A stretch of 41,789 bases of DNA from Actinoallomurus spadix (GTDB lineage: Bacteria; Actinomycetota; Actinomycetes; Streptosporangiales; Streptosporangiaceae), in the NCBI RefSeq assembly GCF_024055725.1, contig NZ_JAMXMX010000040.1:1-41789 (forward strand), given 5' to 3'. The notes under the pieces are model-generated. The model worked only from the letters and a program-made list of their open reading frames with translations. It ran no database searches and had not been told where the DNA came from. A program made the position numbers and the translations under genes. This document shows positions 1 to 8,562 of the stretch, piece by piece; the stretch's first letter is position 1; every line of letters begins with the position of its first letter.

Positions 1-70
1 CGATCGGGGTCGCGGCGTTCCTGGCCTCGACCCGCAGCAGCTTCCGGCCCTCAGGTGATACGGCTGTCAC
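1..70 (-). CDS. lipA: Lipoyl synthase, N-terminal fragment (cut by window edge)
   Basis: Reading the minus strand from a GTG at 68-70 gives MTAVSPEGRKLLRVEARNAA followed by TPI, which matches the N-terminus typical of actinobacterial lipoyl synthases (a radical SAM enzyme that inserts sulfur into protein-bound octanoyl groups). Only 23 codons are present; the catalytic cysteines lie outside the window, so the call rests on this short match and on the nearby lipB. There is no clear Shine-Dalgarno; instead a TACCCT hexamer sits 6 nt before the GTG, as in leaderless transcripts. In many actinobacteria lipB and lipA are adjacent; here a DUF1877 gene lies between them on the other strand. Confidence 0.8.
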   Translation of the reverse strand, partial: MTAVSPEGRKLLRVEARNAATPI

Positions 71-76
71 CTGTTC

Positions 77-82
77 AGGGTA
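77..82 (-). promoter_or_regulatory. Candidate -10 box for leaderless lipA
   Basis: TACCCT on the minus strand, 6 nt before the lipA GTG. No good -35 is seen (TTGCGC lies about 20 nt further upstream). The position suits a transcript that begins at or next to the start codon. Confidence 0.4.
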
Positions 83-260
83 TGTCCGTATTGGCCCGTG
101 TTGCGCAATGCGGTGCCATAGTGGACGATCTTCCGGGAAACGCGCGGCCGCGACCCGAACGGCGTCGGCTCCGTCCCGCACGTCGGCTCGCCGAGACGCC
201 GGCGGGAGGTTGAGATCGGTGTTTTATCTCGTTCTCACCATAAGTAGCTGTCGATCTCTC

Positions 261-297
261 TAAGGTGACGTGGGTGTCGCGTGCGGATGATGTATGA
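261..297 (+). promoter_or_regulatory. Candidate promoter and seven-codon upstream ORF before the DUF1877 gene
   Basis: TAAGGT at 261-266 resembles a -10 box. Seven bases later a GTG at 274 opens a tiny ORF (MSRADDV, stop at 295-297). The GGAGG of the DUF1877 gene begins two bases after that stop. The arrangement could be a leaderless upstream ORF, but it may be chance. The rest of 71-309 holds nothing else I can support. Confidence 0.25.
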
Positions 298-309
298 CGG
301 AGGTCAGGC

Positions 310-813
310 GTGCGAGTGGCCATGACGTACCTCAGGCTTCCGGAGGCCGAGGGCGGAGGCGATCCGGGGGCCCGCGCCCGCGCGGTGTTCGGCGGTGGTA
401 AGTGGCGGGAGAAGCACCCCGTCCTCCCCGTCGCCGGTGCGTGGCAGGCCTTGCACTACCTGCTGACCGGCGATCCCTGGGACGGCCCGCACCCGGCCGC
501 GGACGTGGTCTGCGGCGGGCGGCTGCTCACCGAGGACGGCGCCGACGAACTCGGCGTCGACGTCATCTACCTGAACGCCGAGCGGGTCAAACTGGCCGCC
601 GACCACCTCGCCGCGACCGAGTTCGCGCGGATCGCCGGACGTTATGACGCGGAGCGGATGGCCGAGCTCGGCGTCCAGGGCGCGGAGGACTGGGTGGGCG
701 AGCCCGCCGAGGCGATCCGCGACGGTGAGCTGCGCGTGGTGTACGAGCGGCTCACCCGCTTCTTCGAGGCAGCATCGGCGGAGGGGCAGATCATCTTCAA
801 GGCGATGGGCTGA
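310..813 (+). CDS. DUF1877 (YfbM-like) family protein
   Basis: The 167-residue product has the DUF1877 pattern: an early WQALHYLLTG block (about residues 44-53), a conserved segment around the glycine-rich CGGRLL, a helical region with VIYLNAERV, and a C-terminal helix pair. The family has no established function; E. coli YfbM is the best-known member. The start is the GTG at 310, because a clean GGAGG lies 6 nt upstream; an ATG three codons inside is possible. The gene runs opposite to its neighbours and separates lipA from lipB, so it looks like an insertion into the lipoate locus. No functional link to lipoate metabolism can be claimed. Confidence 0.8.
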   Translation: MRVAMTYLRLPEAEGGGDPGARARAVFGGGKWREKHPVLPVAGAWQALHYLLTGDPWDGPHPAADVVCGGRLLTEDGADELGVDVIYLNAERVKLAADHLAATEFARIAGRYDAERMAELGVQGAEDWVGEPAEAIRDGELRVVYERLTRFFEAASAEGQIIFKAMG

Positions 814-832
814 CCCTCACCCGCGGCCGCCG

Positions 833-1591
833 TCAGGCGGTGACGGGACGGCCGAGCATCGCGTCGAGCGAACGGTGCGCGGTGCCGGACGCGTCGAGCG
901 CCTCGGCGAGCCGCACCTCGGTCAGAGCAAGGACCTCCGGCACGGTGACCTCGCGGCCCAGCTCCGCGGACAGCGACGTGGTGCCCGCGTCGCGGATGCC
1001 ACACGGCACGATCCTGTCGAACCAGCTCAGGTCGCAGTCGCAGTTGATCTCGAAGCCGTGCATCGTGACGCCACGCGACACCCGGATGCCGATCGCCGCG
1101 ACCTTGCGGTCGGGGACGCCGGGCACCCACACCCCGCTGCGCCCCTCGACCCGCTTGGTGACCAGGCCCAGGTCGGCACAGGTGTCGATCAGCGCCGCCT
1201 CGATCGTGCGGACGTACGCGACGACGTCGACGGGCTCCCGCAGCTTGACGATGGGGTAGCCGACGAGCTGGCCGGGGCCGTGCCAGGTGATCTTCCCGCC
1301 GCGGTCGACGTCGATCACCGGCGCGCCCGCGTCACCGATCGGCCGGTCCAGCGGTTCGGTGCGCTTGCCGGCCGTGTAGACCGGCGGGTGCTCCAAGAGC
1401 AGGCAGACGTCGGGGATCTCGTCGGCGACCCGCCGCTCGTGCAGCCGGCGCTGCAGCTCCCACGCCTCCTCGTACGGGATCGCCCGCTCGCCGAAGCCGG
1501 CGTGGATGAAGACCAGGTCGCCGGCGCCGTTGTTCTCAGAGCGGTCGCCGAGGACGGTCGTGGTGGAATCTTCGCTGACGCTCACGACCAT
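833..1591 (-). CDS. lipB: Octanoyl-[ACP]:protein N-octanoyltransferase
   Basis: LipB moves octanoate from acyl carrier protein to the lipoyl domains of 2-oxoacid dehydrogenase E2 proteins and GcvH, the first step of lipoate biosynthesis. The 252-residue product shows the family signatures: [10 protein letters not shown], the [12 protein letters not shown] motif near residue 100, a conserved lysine in [10 protein letters not shown] and the catalytic cysteine in VPCGI. A longer open frame continues upstream, but the ATG at 1591 is chosen because it overlaps the stop of the upstream peptidase gene as TGATG, indicating translational coupling. Its substrate, the E2 lipoyl domain, is encoded 2 kb away by sucB. 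Confidence 0.95.
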   Translation of the reverse strand: MVVSVSEDSTTTVLGDRSENNGAGDLVFIHAGFGERAIPYEEAWELQRRLHERRVADEIPDVCLLLEHPPVYTAGKRTEPLDRPIGDAGAPVIDVDRGGKITWHGPGQLVGYPIVKLREPVDVVAYVRTIEAALIDTCADLGLVTKRVEGRSGVWVPGVPDRKVAAIGIRVSRGVTMHGFEINCDCDLSWFDRIVPCGIRDAGTTSLSAELGREVTVPEVLALTEVRLAEALDASGTAHRSLDAMLGRPVTA

Positions 1592-2343
1592 CAGCGTACG
1601 TCCTTCGCGAACGACGCCAGCAGCCGAGGCTCGATGCGGGTCTCCTTGACGCCGCCGGAGCCGTCCGCGGCGACCTGGTAGGCGCCCTGGCCCTCGACGT
1701 ACGACACGGCCTGGACGAACTCGGTGCCGACGTAGTGCAGCGCGACCGCCTCGTCGGCGGCGTACCCGTCGGGCAGCGTGCCCTCGGCGACGAGACGCTG
1801 CTGCAGCGGCCGGCGCTGCGGGTCGCTGTCGTAGTGGACGCCGCAGGAGTAGGGCAGCAGGCCCAGCCCGTCGGTGAGGGGGCGCAGTTGCGGGCCGAAG
1901 GAGTCGGTGGTGCCGCCGACGTGCCAGCACAACGCTCCGGCGCTCTGCCCGCACAGGACGACGCCCGTCCGCCACGCCTCCGCGAACGCCTCCCCGAGGC
2001 CGTGCAGGCGCCACATGGCCAGGAGGCCCGCGACACTTCCGCCCGACACGTAGACGAAGTCCTGGGCGAGCAGGTGCGCCGCCGGGTCCTCGTGGTTCGG
2101 CATCGGGAACAGCGCCAGGTGGCTCACCTCGGCGTCCGTCCCGGCGAACGCGGCGTAGAAGCGGGCGATCGCGTCGGCGGCGTCGCCCAGCGCGGTCGCG
2201 AGGAAGCAGACCCGGGGCCGGTCCTGGCCGGTGAGGTCCAGGGCGTACCGGAGGAGAGGGCTCGGCGTCAGCCCGTGACGGTCGGTGGGGACGAAGCCGC
2301 CGCCGCCGATCGCCACGATGTGCGGTTTACCGTCGGTGCTCAT
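1591..2343 (-). CDS. Peptidase E-like serine peptidase (family S51)
   Basis: The 250-residue product resembles dipeptidase E/cyanophycinase-type S51 peptidases. It has an N-terminal IVAIGGGGF strand, a central [13 protein letters not shown] block and the nucleophile-elbow serine in [10 protein letters not shown] at about residue 127; [11 protein letters not shown] follows in the region that carries the catalytic histidine in the family. The start is the ATG at 2343, preceded by GGGAGAG; a longer in-frame extension to 2535 is arginine/proline-rich and unlikely. The stop overlaps the lipB start by one base, so the two are probably co-translated. The substrate is unknown; S51 members cleave Asp-X dipeptides or cyanophycin. 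Confidence 0.88.
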   Translation of the reverse strand: MSTDGKPHIVAIGGGGFVPTDRHGLTPSPLLRYALDLTGQDRPRVCFLATALGDAADAIARFYAAFAGTDAEVSHLALFPMPNHEDPAAHLLAQDFVYVSGGSVAGLLAMWRLHGLGEAFAEAWRTGVVLCGQSAGALCWHVGGTTDSFGPQLRPLTDGLGLLPYSCGVHYDSDPQRRPLQQRLVAEGTLPDGYAADEAVALHYVGTEFVQAVSYVEGQGAYQVAADGSGGVKETRIEPRLLASFAKDVR

Positions 2344-2569
2344 CTCGCGCGCTCTCCCCTCGCTGGGCGGCCGGACGTCCCGCACCGCCGACTCGGCCCG
2401 CCGCGCCGGGCGGCCCGGTCTCATCGCCCGTTCGCCCTCCGCGCCGGGCGGCCACCCGTCACGGTACGGCCCTGGAGCCGTGCCGCGCAGGGGAGTGGGG
2501 CGTTCGTTGCGACTTCCTGGGCGAGACGACACCATCCCCCCCGGGGAGCCGGGAGCGCGCCCCCGGCGT

Positions 2570-3457
2570 TCAGGAGAGGATCTCGGCGAGCGCGGACGGC
2601 AGGTCCGGATGCCGGAAGCCGAAACCCGCCGCGGTGAGGCGGGCGGGGACGACGCGCTGGCTCATGAGGACGCCCTCGTCGGCCAGCCCGCCGAGGGCCA
2701 GCCGGAGCGCGAAGGGCGGCACGGCGAACGGGGTCGGGCGGTGCAGCGCGCGGCCGAGGGCGGTGGTGTAGGCGGCGTTGGTCACGGGGGCGGGGGCGGT
2801 GAGGTTCACCGGTCCGTCCAGCGGACCGCCGATGAGGAACCGCAGCGCCGCGACCTCGTCGGTGAGGGAGATCCAGCTGAACCACTGGCGGCCGTTGCCG
2901 AGCCGTCCGCCGAGCCCCGCACGGAACAGCGGGAGCGTCCGGCCCAGCGCGCCGCCCTCCCGCGCCAGGACGATGCCCGTGCGCGGGATCACGACGCGGA
3001 TCCCGGCCTCGGCGGCCGGCGCGGTGGCCGCCTCCCAGTCGCGGCACACCCCGGCCAGGAATCCCTCGCCCGGTGGGTCGTCCTCGTCGGCCGTACGGTC
3101 GCCGGTGTCGCCGTAGTAGCCGACCGCGGAGGAGGACACCAGGAGCGAGGGCCGGTCGTCCATGGCGGCCAGCGCCCGGCAGAGCGTGCGGGTGCCCTCG
3201 ACCCGGCTGTCGCGGATCTCCTGCTTGTAACAGTCGGTCCAGCGGCGATCGCCGACGCCCGCCCCGGCGAGATGGACGACCACATCGACGCCCTCCAGAG
3301 AGGCCGTGTCCACCTCCCCGAACGGGTCCCACCGGACCTCGTCGTCGGCCGCGGGCCGGTGTCGTACGAGCCTGAGAACGGTCAGGCCCTCGTCGCGCAG
3401 CGCGCGGACGAGGGCCTGACCGATGAGTCCGGTCGAACCGGTGATGGCGATCTGCAC
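2570..3457 (-). CDS. TIGR01777 family NAD-dependent epimerase/dehydratase-like protein
   Basis: The 295-residue protein opens with the Rossmann motif TGSTGLIG (residues 6-13), carries the SSSAVGYYG block with the YxxxK-like tyrosine region altered as in this family, and ends with the DUF1731-type C-terminal segment (GVLMSQRVVPARL). These extended-SDR-like proteins (sometimes named SulA-like or YfcH) have no proven substrate. The orthologous gene sits beside the E2 gene in M. tuberculosis (Rv2216), so the neighbourhood is ancestral. The GTG start has a TAAGCT hexamer 6 nt upstream rather than a Shine-Dalgarno. The 226 bases before the next gene (2344-2569) hold only GC-rich sequence with two copies of CGCCGGGCGGCC. 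Confidence 0.9.
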   Translation of the reverse strand: MQIAITGSTGLIGQALVRALRDEGLTVLRLVRHRPAADDEVRWDPFGEVDTASLEGVDVVVHLAGAGVGDRRWTDCYKQEIRDSRVEGTRTLCRALAAMDDRPSLLVSSSAVGYYGDTGDRTADEDDPPGEGFLAGVCRDWEAATAPAAEAGIRVVIPRTGIVLAREGGALGRTLPLFRAGLGGRLGNGRQWFSWISLTDEVAALRFLIGGPLDGPVNLTAPAPVTNAAYTTALGRALHRPTPFAVPPFALRLALGGLADEGVLMSQRVVPARLTAAGFGFRHPDLPSALAEILS

Positions 3458-3463
3458 GACCGC

Positions 3464-3469
3464 AGCTTA
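3464..3469 (-). promoter_or_regulatory. Candidate -10 box for the leaderless TIGR01777 gene
   Basis: TAAGCT on the minus strand, 6 nt before the GTG start at 3457. It lies in the 50-base gap after the sucB stop, so the gene may have its own promoter. Confidence 0.4.
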
Positions 3470-3507
3470 GTTAGCGGACCGAACCAAAGGCGGAGCCGAC
3501 ACAGACC

Positions 3508-4983
3508 TTAAAGGCCGAGTTCGGCCTCGAAGTTGCCCTCCTCCAGACGATTCTTCACCGTGGTGAGGAACCGCGCGGCGTCGGCGCCGTCCACCAGGCG
3601 GTGGTCGTAGGTCAGCGCGAGGTACACGATCGAGCGCACCGCGATGACCTCGCCGAGCTGCGGGTCGTCGATGACCGCCGGGCGCTTGACGACCGCGCCG
3701 GTGCCGAGCATGCCGACCTGCGGCTGGTTGAGGATCGGCGTGTCGAACAGCGCGCCACGGCTGCCGGTGTTGGTGATCGTGAACGTGCCGCCCGTGACCT
3801 CGTCGGGGCTGACCCGGTTGGTGCGGGTCCGTTCCGCCAGGTCCGCGATCCGCTGGGCCAGGCCGGCGAGGTTGAGCTGACCGGCGTTGTGGATCACCGG
3901 CACCATGAGGCCCTTCTCGGCGTCCACCGCGATGCCGAGGTTCTCGACGTCGTGGTAGGTCACCTCGTTGGTCTCGGAGTTGATGACGGCGTTGAGTTTC
4001 GGGTGCACCTTGAGGGCCTCGACGGCCGCCTGGGCGAAGAACGGCAGGAAGCTGAGCTTCACGCCCTCCCGCGCCAGGAAGTCGTCCTTGGCCCGCTCGC
4101 GCAGCCGCGCGATCCTGGTGACGTCTACCTCGACGACCGTGGTCAGCTGCGCCGACACCTGCAGCGACTCCACCATGTGGCGGGCGATCGACTGACGGGT
4201 CCGCGACATCTTCTCCGTGGTTCCGCGCAGACGCGACACCTCGGCCGGGACCGGCACGGCCGGACGGGCGGCCGCCCCGGCCGGAGCCTGCGCCGCGGCC
4301 GGGGCGGCCTGCGCGGGCGCCGGAGCGGCCTGCGGGGCCGGCTCGGGCGCCGGCGGCTGCGGCGGCGCCTGCTTGGCCCGCGCGGCCTCCAGGACGTCCT
4401 GCTTGCGGATGCGCCCGCCGACACCGGTGCCCTTGACGGTCGCCAGGTCCACGTCGTGCTCGGCCGCCAGCTTGCGGACGAGCGGCGTGACGTAGGGGCT
4501 CTCGCCCGACGGCTGCTCGGCGGCCGTCTCCTGCTGCGGCGCGGGCGCCGGCGCGGGGGCCTCCTGACGCGGCTCCGGCTGGGCCTGCGGCGCCGCGGCG
4601 GCCGGCTGCGCGGCCGGAGCCGGGGGCCAGGACGGCGCGGCCGGCTGCTGCGGCTCGGGCTGCGGCGCCGGGGCGGCCTGCGGGGCCGGGGCGGGCTCGG
4701 GCTCGGCCTGCTCCTGCTGCGGGGCGGCGTCGGCGGTCGCCTCGCCCTCCTGGGCGATGACGGCCAGCTCCGCGCCGACCTCCACGGTCTCGTCCTCGGC
4801 GACGGTGATGCTGCTCAGGACACCCGCGGCCGGCGACGGAATCTCGGTGTCGACCTTGTCCGTCGACACCTCGAGAAGCGGCTCGTCGGCCTCGACGCGC
4901 TCACCCTCCTTCTTGAGCCAGCGGGTGACGGTGCCCTCGGTCACGCTCTCGCCGAGCTGGGGCATGGTTACGGAGACCGGCAT
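3508..4983 (-). CDS. sucB: 2-oxoacid dehydrogenase E2 (dihydrolipoamide acyltransferase)
   Basis: The 491-residue product is the acyltransferase core of a 2-oxoacid dehydrogenase complex. It has one lipoyl domain with the lipoylated lysine at residue 43 ([11 protein letters not shown]), a long Ala/Pro/Gln linker (about 80-165), an E3-binding domain ([12 protein letters not shown]...GGRIRKQDV), a second Ala/Pro linker, and a C-terminal catalytic domain ending in the DHRLVDG motif. It is usually annotated sucB; in actinobacteria the equivalent (DlaT) is chiefly the pyruvate dehydrogenase E2, so substrate class is uncertain. Many relatives carry two or more lipoyl domains; only one is seen here. 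The ATG at 4983 is preceded by AGGGAG, and lpdA lies 48 bases upstream on the same strand. Confidence 0.93.
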   Translation of the reverse strand: MPVSVTMPQLGESVTEGTVTRWLKKEGERVEADEPLLEVSTDKVDTEIPSPAAGVLSSITVAEDETVEVGAELAVIAQEGEATADAAPQQEQAEPEPAPAPQAAPAPQPEPQQPAAPSWPPAPAAQPAAAAPQAQPEPRQEAPAPAPAPQQETAAEQPSGESPYVTPLVRKLAAEHDVDLATVKGTGVGGRIRKQDVLEAARAKQAPPQPPAPEPAPQAAPAPAQAAPAAAQAPAGAAARPAVPVPAEVSRLRGTTEKMSRTRQSIARHMVESLQVSAQLTTVVEVDVTRIARLRERAKDDFLAREGVKLSFLPFFAQAAVEALKVHPKLNAVINSETNEVTYHDVENLGIAVDAEKGLMVPVIHNAGQLNLAGLAQRIADLAERTRTNRVSPDEVTGGTFTITNTGSRGALFDTPILNQPQVGMLGTGAVVKRPAVIDDPQLGEVIAVRSIVYLALTYDHRLVDGADAARFLTTVKNRLEEGNFEAELGL

Positions 4984-5031
4984 GGTTCTCAGCGACTCCC
5001 TGTGAATACTTCGTGTCTTGGTACGGGCGGG

Positions 5032-6405
5032 TCAGCCGTGGACGTGCAGCGGCTTGCCGGCGAGCGCGAGATGAGCCTCGCCGATCGCCTCGGACTGGGT
5101 CGGGTGCGGGTGGATGAGCTGGGCGACCTCGGACGGCAGGGCCTCCCAGTTGTAGATCAGCTGGCCTTCGGTGATGAGCTCGCCGACGCGGCTGCCGACG
5201 ATGTGCACGCCCAGCACGGGACCGTCCTTGGCCGCGATCACCTTGACCTCGCCCTGCGTACCCAGGATCTTGCTCCGCGGGTTGCCGGCCAGGTCGTAGG
5301 TGAACTCGACGATGTCATGACCGCGTTCCCGGGCCACCGCGGACGTGACGCCCACCGACGCGACCTCGGGCTCGGAGTAGGTGATGCGCGGAACACCGTC
5401 GTAGTCGATCGGCGCGGGGTCCAGGCCGCCGAGCCGCTCGGCGACGAGGATGCCCTCGGCGAAGCCGACGTGCGCGAGCTGGAGCGTCGGGACCAGGTCG
5501 CCGACCGCCGAGATCGTCGGGACGTTCGTGCGGCAGTACTGGTCGACCTTCACGAAGCCGCGCTCGGTCTCGACCCCGACCTCCTCCAGGCCCAGGCCCT
5601 CGGAGACGGGACCGCGGCCCACGGCCACGAGCATGAGGTCGGCGTCGATGGTCTTGCCGCCCTGAAGGGTGACGATGACGCCCGACTCGGTGTGCTTGAC
5701 GCTCTCGAACCGCGCGCCGAGCTCGAACTTGATGCCGCGCTTGCGGAAGGCCCGCTCCAGCCGCTTGGAGCTGGACTCCTCCTCCAGCGGCAGCAGGTGC
5801 GGCAGCGCCTCGACGATCGTCACCTCGGCGCCGAAGGACCGCCACACGCTCGCGAACTCGACGCCGATGACGCCGCCGCCGAGGACGACCACGGACTGCG
5901 GGATCCGGTCGAGCACGAGGGCGTGGTCGCTGGAGATGACACGCTCGCCGTCGATCTCCAGACCGGGCAGCGACCGGGGCACCGAGCCGGTGGCCAGCAC
6001 GATGTGCCGGCCCTCGTACGTCGTGTCGCCGACCTGGACCGTGGTGGGACCGGTCAGCCGGCCCTCGCCCTCGACGATCGTGATGCCCTTGGACTTGATC
6101 AGCCCGGTCAGGCCCTTCACGGTCGTGCCGACGACCCTGTCCTTGTAAGCGTGGACGGCCGGCAGGTCGATGCCCTCGAAGCGGGCCTTGACCCCGAACG
6201 TGGCCGACTCGCGCGTCTGGTCGGCGACCTCGGCGGCGTGCAGCAGCGCCTTGGTCGGGATGCAGCCGCGGTTGAGGCACGTGCCGCCGAGCTTGTCCTT
6301 CTCGATCAGTACGACGCTCAGACCCAGCTCGACCGCCCGCAGGGCGCACGCGTATCCGCCGCTGCCGCCACCTAGGACGACGATGTCGTAGGGGCTATTC
6401 GACAC
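5032..6405 (-). CDS. lpdA: Dihydrolipoyl dehydrogenase (E3)
   Basis: This flavoprotein reoxidises the dihydrolipoyl group of E2 with NAD+. The 457-residue product has the FAD-binding GGGSGG motif (12-17), the redox-active disulfide in GGTCLNRGCIPTK (about 40-52), the NAD-binding GGGVIGVE block (about 175-182), an ATG-type ATGSVPRSLPG segment, and the C-terminal HPHPTQSEAIGEAH with the catalytic His-Glu pair. The GTG start has AAGGAG seven bases upstream. It is followed by sucB, so E3 and E2 are probably produced together. Confidence 0.97.
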   Translation of the reverse strand: MSNSPYDIVVLGGGSGGYACALRAVELGLSVVLIEKDKLGGTCLNRGCIPTKALLHAAEVADQTRESATFGVKARFEGIDLPAVHAYKDRVVGTTVKGLTGLIKSKGITIVEGEGRLTGPTTVQVGDTTYEGRHIVLATGSVPRSLPGLEIDGERVISSDHALVLDRIPQSVVVLGGGVIGVEFASVWRSFGAEVTIVEALPHLLPLEEESSSKRLERAFRKRGIKFELGARFESVKHTESGVIVTLQGGKTIDADLMLVAVGRGPVSEGLGLEEVGVETERGFVKVDQYCRTNVPTISAVGDLVPTLQLAHVGFAEGILVAERLGGLDPAPIDYDGVPRITYSEPEVASVGVTSAVARERGHDIVEFTYDLAGNPRSKILGTQGEVKVIAAKDGPVLGVHIVGSRVGELITEGQLIYNWEALPSEVAQLIHPHPTQSEAIGEAHLALAGKPLHVHG

Positions 6406-6763
6406 AGGACGCTCCTTCGATGCCCGCTCGGGCGCCTCCGGCCCGGAGCGATTTCTTTTCCCGCACGCATCTTTCCACTTCCGGCCGCCGGGCCGGGACA
6501 GCGGCTCCCGTTCGCGCCGTCCGCCCGGCCGGGCCGGTGCCGCTCGGCCGGGTCATCCGCCCGGCCACGGCGGTGCCGCCCGGCCGCCTCGCCCGCCCGG
6601 ACAGCGGGGCGCCGTCCGGCCGGTCCGCCCCCCCAGGGCAGGGAGGCGCCGTCCGGCCGGTCCGCCCACCGGACCGGGACGCCAGGCGGGGACGCGCCGT
6701 CGCCCGCGGCCGGTCCGGGCCCGTCCGGTGCGCGCCGCGCGCCGGGCCCACCGCGCTCACCGG
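6406..6763. other. 358-base gene-free, repeat-prone GC-rich spacer
   Basis: Between pepA and lpdA (both minus strand). All open frames here are arginine/proline/alanine runs typical of non-coding GC-rich DNA. It contains many CGGCCGG-type words, the 23-base direct repeat listed separately, and a small inverted repeat (CTCCGG/CCGGAG near 6436-6450) beside an A/T-richer patch. The lpdA ribosome binding site is at its left end. Confidence 0.6.
6608..6667. repeat. 23-base direct repeat, two copies, 37-base period
   Basis: Identical 23-base copies at 6608-6630 and 6645-6667, beginning GGCGCCGTCC and ending GTCCGCCC, inside the pepA-lpdA spacer. The surrounding sequence contains further degenerate CGGCCGG words. 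Confidence 0.7.
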
Positions 6764-8254
6764 TCACAGGGCGCCGGCGGCGAGGTCCTCGGCGACCTGG
6801 ACGAGCGTACGGACGGCGGCCCCGGTGCCGCCCTTCGGCGTGTAGCCGTACGGCTGTCCCTGGTTGAAGGACGGGCCGGCGATGTCGAGGTGCGCCCAGC
6901 GCACGCCGTCCGGCACGAACTCCTTGAGGAAGATTCCGGCGACCAGCATGCCGCCCCAGCGCTCCCCGCTGATGTTGGCGATGTCGGCGACGGCGGAGTC
7001 CAGGCCCTTGCGCAGCTCCTCGGGCAGCGGCATCGGCCAGGCGGACTCGCCGGCGCGGCCGGCCGCGCCGACGACCATCTCGCGCACGTCGTCGTCGTTG
7101 GCCATGACACCGGCCGTCCGGGTGCCGAGCGCGACGAGCTGGGCGCCGGTGAGGGTGGCGACGTCGACGATCAGGTCGGGCTCGTCCTCGCCGGCCCGGA
7201 CGATCGCGTCGGCCATGACGAGGCGGCCCTCGGCGTCGGTGTTGAGCACCTCGACGGTCTTGCCGCCGTAGATGGTGAGCACGTCGGAGGGACGCTGAGC
7301 GGTGCCGCTCGGCATGTTCTCCGCGATGGCGAGGTACCCGACGACCTTGACCTTCGGGCCCAGGGCGGCGATCGCCTTCAGCGCGCCGAGCACGGCGCCG
7401 GCGCCACCCATGTCGGACTTCATCCAGTCCATGGCCTCGCTGGGCTTGAGCGACAGGCCGCCGGAGTCGAACGTGATGCCCTTGCCGACGAACGCGACGG
7501 TCTTGGTGGCCTCGGGGTGCTCGTAGGCGAGACGGACGAGACGCGGCGGGTTGACCGAACCCTGGCCGACGCCGACGATGCCGCCGTAACCGCCTTCGAC
7601 CAGGGCCTTCTCGTCGAGGACCTCGACCGACAGGCCGGCCTCCTCGCCGACCTGGCGCGCGGTGTCGGCGAGCGCCTCGGGGTTCAGGTCGGAGGGCGGG
7701 GCGTTGACCAGGTCGCGGACCAGGGAGACGGCCTCGGCGATGGTCCGGGCGCGGTCGAGGGCCCCCTGGACCTCGGCGTTCGTGTCCGCCTCGGTCACCA
7801 CGGTGATGTCCGAGACCGGGCGCTTGTCACCGTCGCCGGTCCGGTAGTTGAGGTAGGCGTAGTTCCCGAGCAGCGCGCCGGTGGCGACGGCCGCCACCTC
7901 CTCCGCGGTGGCGGCGGGCAGCAGGACCGTGACCGAGCCGGAACCCGCGAGGGAGCGCAGCGCGGCACCGGCCGCCCGGCGCAGCGCCTCGGCGTCGTAC
8001 GACTCGCCCAGCCCGACGGCCACCACCAGGGGGGCGGCCAGGTTGCCGAACGTCGGGATCTTGGTGACCTCACCCGGCTTGCCGGCTGCGCCCAACCCGC
8101 TCAGCGCGTCGACGAGACGGCCCTGGAAGGCCTCGTCGACTCCTGCGGCACCGGGCGCCAAGGCCGGTCCGGAGTCATCGGTCACGACGCCGACCACGAC
8201 GGCGTCGACGTCAAGGGAGGCGGATTGAGCGTTGGCAAGGCTGAGGTTCGTCAC
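6764..8254 (-). CDS. pepA: Leucyl aminopeptidase (M17)
   Basis: This cytosolic di-metal exopeptidase removes N-terminal residues from peptides. The 496-residue product has the M17 metal and catalytic motifs: GKGITFDSGGLSLKP, the MKSDMGGAGAV block and the signature NTDAEGRLVMADA. The N-terminal regulatory half is intact. The start is set at GTG 8254, where homologues begin; a 70-codon upstream extension looks non-coding. No Shine-Dalgarno is visible, but TACCAT lies 8 nt before the GTG, suggesting a leaderless transcript. The position beside cobalamin genes and the lipoate locus matches pepB of M. tuberculosis (Rv2213). Confidence 0.95.
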   Translation of the reverse strand: MTNLSLANAQSASLDVDAVVVGVVTDDSGPALAPGAAGVDEAFQGRLVDALSGLGAAGKPGEVTKIPTFGNLAAPLVVAVGLGESYDAEALRRAAGAALRSLAGSGSVTVLLPAATAEEVAAVATGALLGNYAYLNYRTGDGDKRPVSDITVVTEADTNAEVQGALDRARTIAEAVSLVRDLVNAPPSDLNPEALADTARQVGEEAGLSVEVLDEKALVEGGYGGIVGVGQGSVNPPRLVRLAYEHPEATKTVAFVGKGITFDSGGLSLKPSEAMDWMKSDMGGAGAVLGALKAIAALGPKVKVVGYLAIAENMPSGTAQRPSDVLTIYGGKTVEVLNTDAEGRLVMADAIVRAGEDEPDLIVDVATLTGAQLVALGTRTAGVMANDDDVREMVVGAAGRAGESAWPMPLPEELRKGLDSAVADIANISGERWGGMLVAGIFLKEFVPDGVRWAHLDIAGPSFNQGQPYGYTPKGGTGAAVRTLVQVAEDLAAGAL

Positions 8255-8562
8255 ACAGCCCGATGGTAGTCCTGCCTCGCACTTCTTTGTTCGAGTCCAC
8301 GGACTTGGGCGATCTTCGGCCGGCACCGGCCGGACCTTCGCCCCCGACCGGTCGATTACCATGCCTCGACTGGCCCCGTCGTCCTGGGACGACCCAGTGC
8401 CGCATCTGGCCGAGGGGAAGCGGGCAGCGGCGGCGCGTCTCCGGGACGGCGGCCGGCGGGACATCGGATGCGCCGGGGCCAGGGCGCGTTCCGCACCGGC
8501 GCGGGAGCTTCACTCTCGGGACGCTCCCGCGCCTCCTCCGACGCCGTCACCCCGGCCCACGC
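8255..8562. other. 308-base intergenic region, pepA promoter end
   Basis: Between the cobS stop and the pepA start. The pepA-proximal end has the -10-like TACCAT at 8263-8268 (minus strand). A weak inverted repeat (GCGCCGG 8470-8476 with CCGGCGC 8496-8502) could end cobS transcription. No open frame here looks coding. Confidence 0.5.
8263..8268 (-). promoter_or_regulatory. Candidate -10 box for leaderless pepA
   Basis: TACCAT on the minus strand, 8 nt before the pepA GTG; no Shine-Dalgarno is present between them. Confidence 0.4.

Noticed and set aside
75-323. An 82-codon minus-strand frame between lipA and the DUF1877 gene
   Set aside because: No recognisable motif and no ribosome binding site; it covers the DUF1877 promoter region.
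3601-6375. A 924-codon plus-strand open frame
   Set aside because: It is antisense to sucB and lpdA, both of which show complete family motifs; the product is Arg/Gly/Leu/Asp-rich low complexity, as expected from the complement of GC3-rich genes.
6420-6845. Proline/arginine-rich small ORFs on both strands in the pepA-lpdA spacer
   Set aside because: They arise from CGGCCGG repeats, have no start signals and overlap in all frames.
8470-8502. Strong terminator after cobS
   Set aside because: Only seven-base arms with a 19-base loop and no U-run; kept as a weak note in the intergenic entry.
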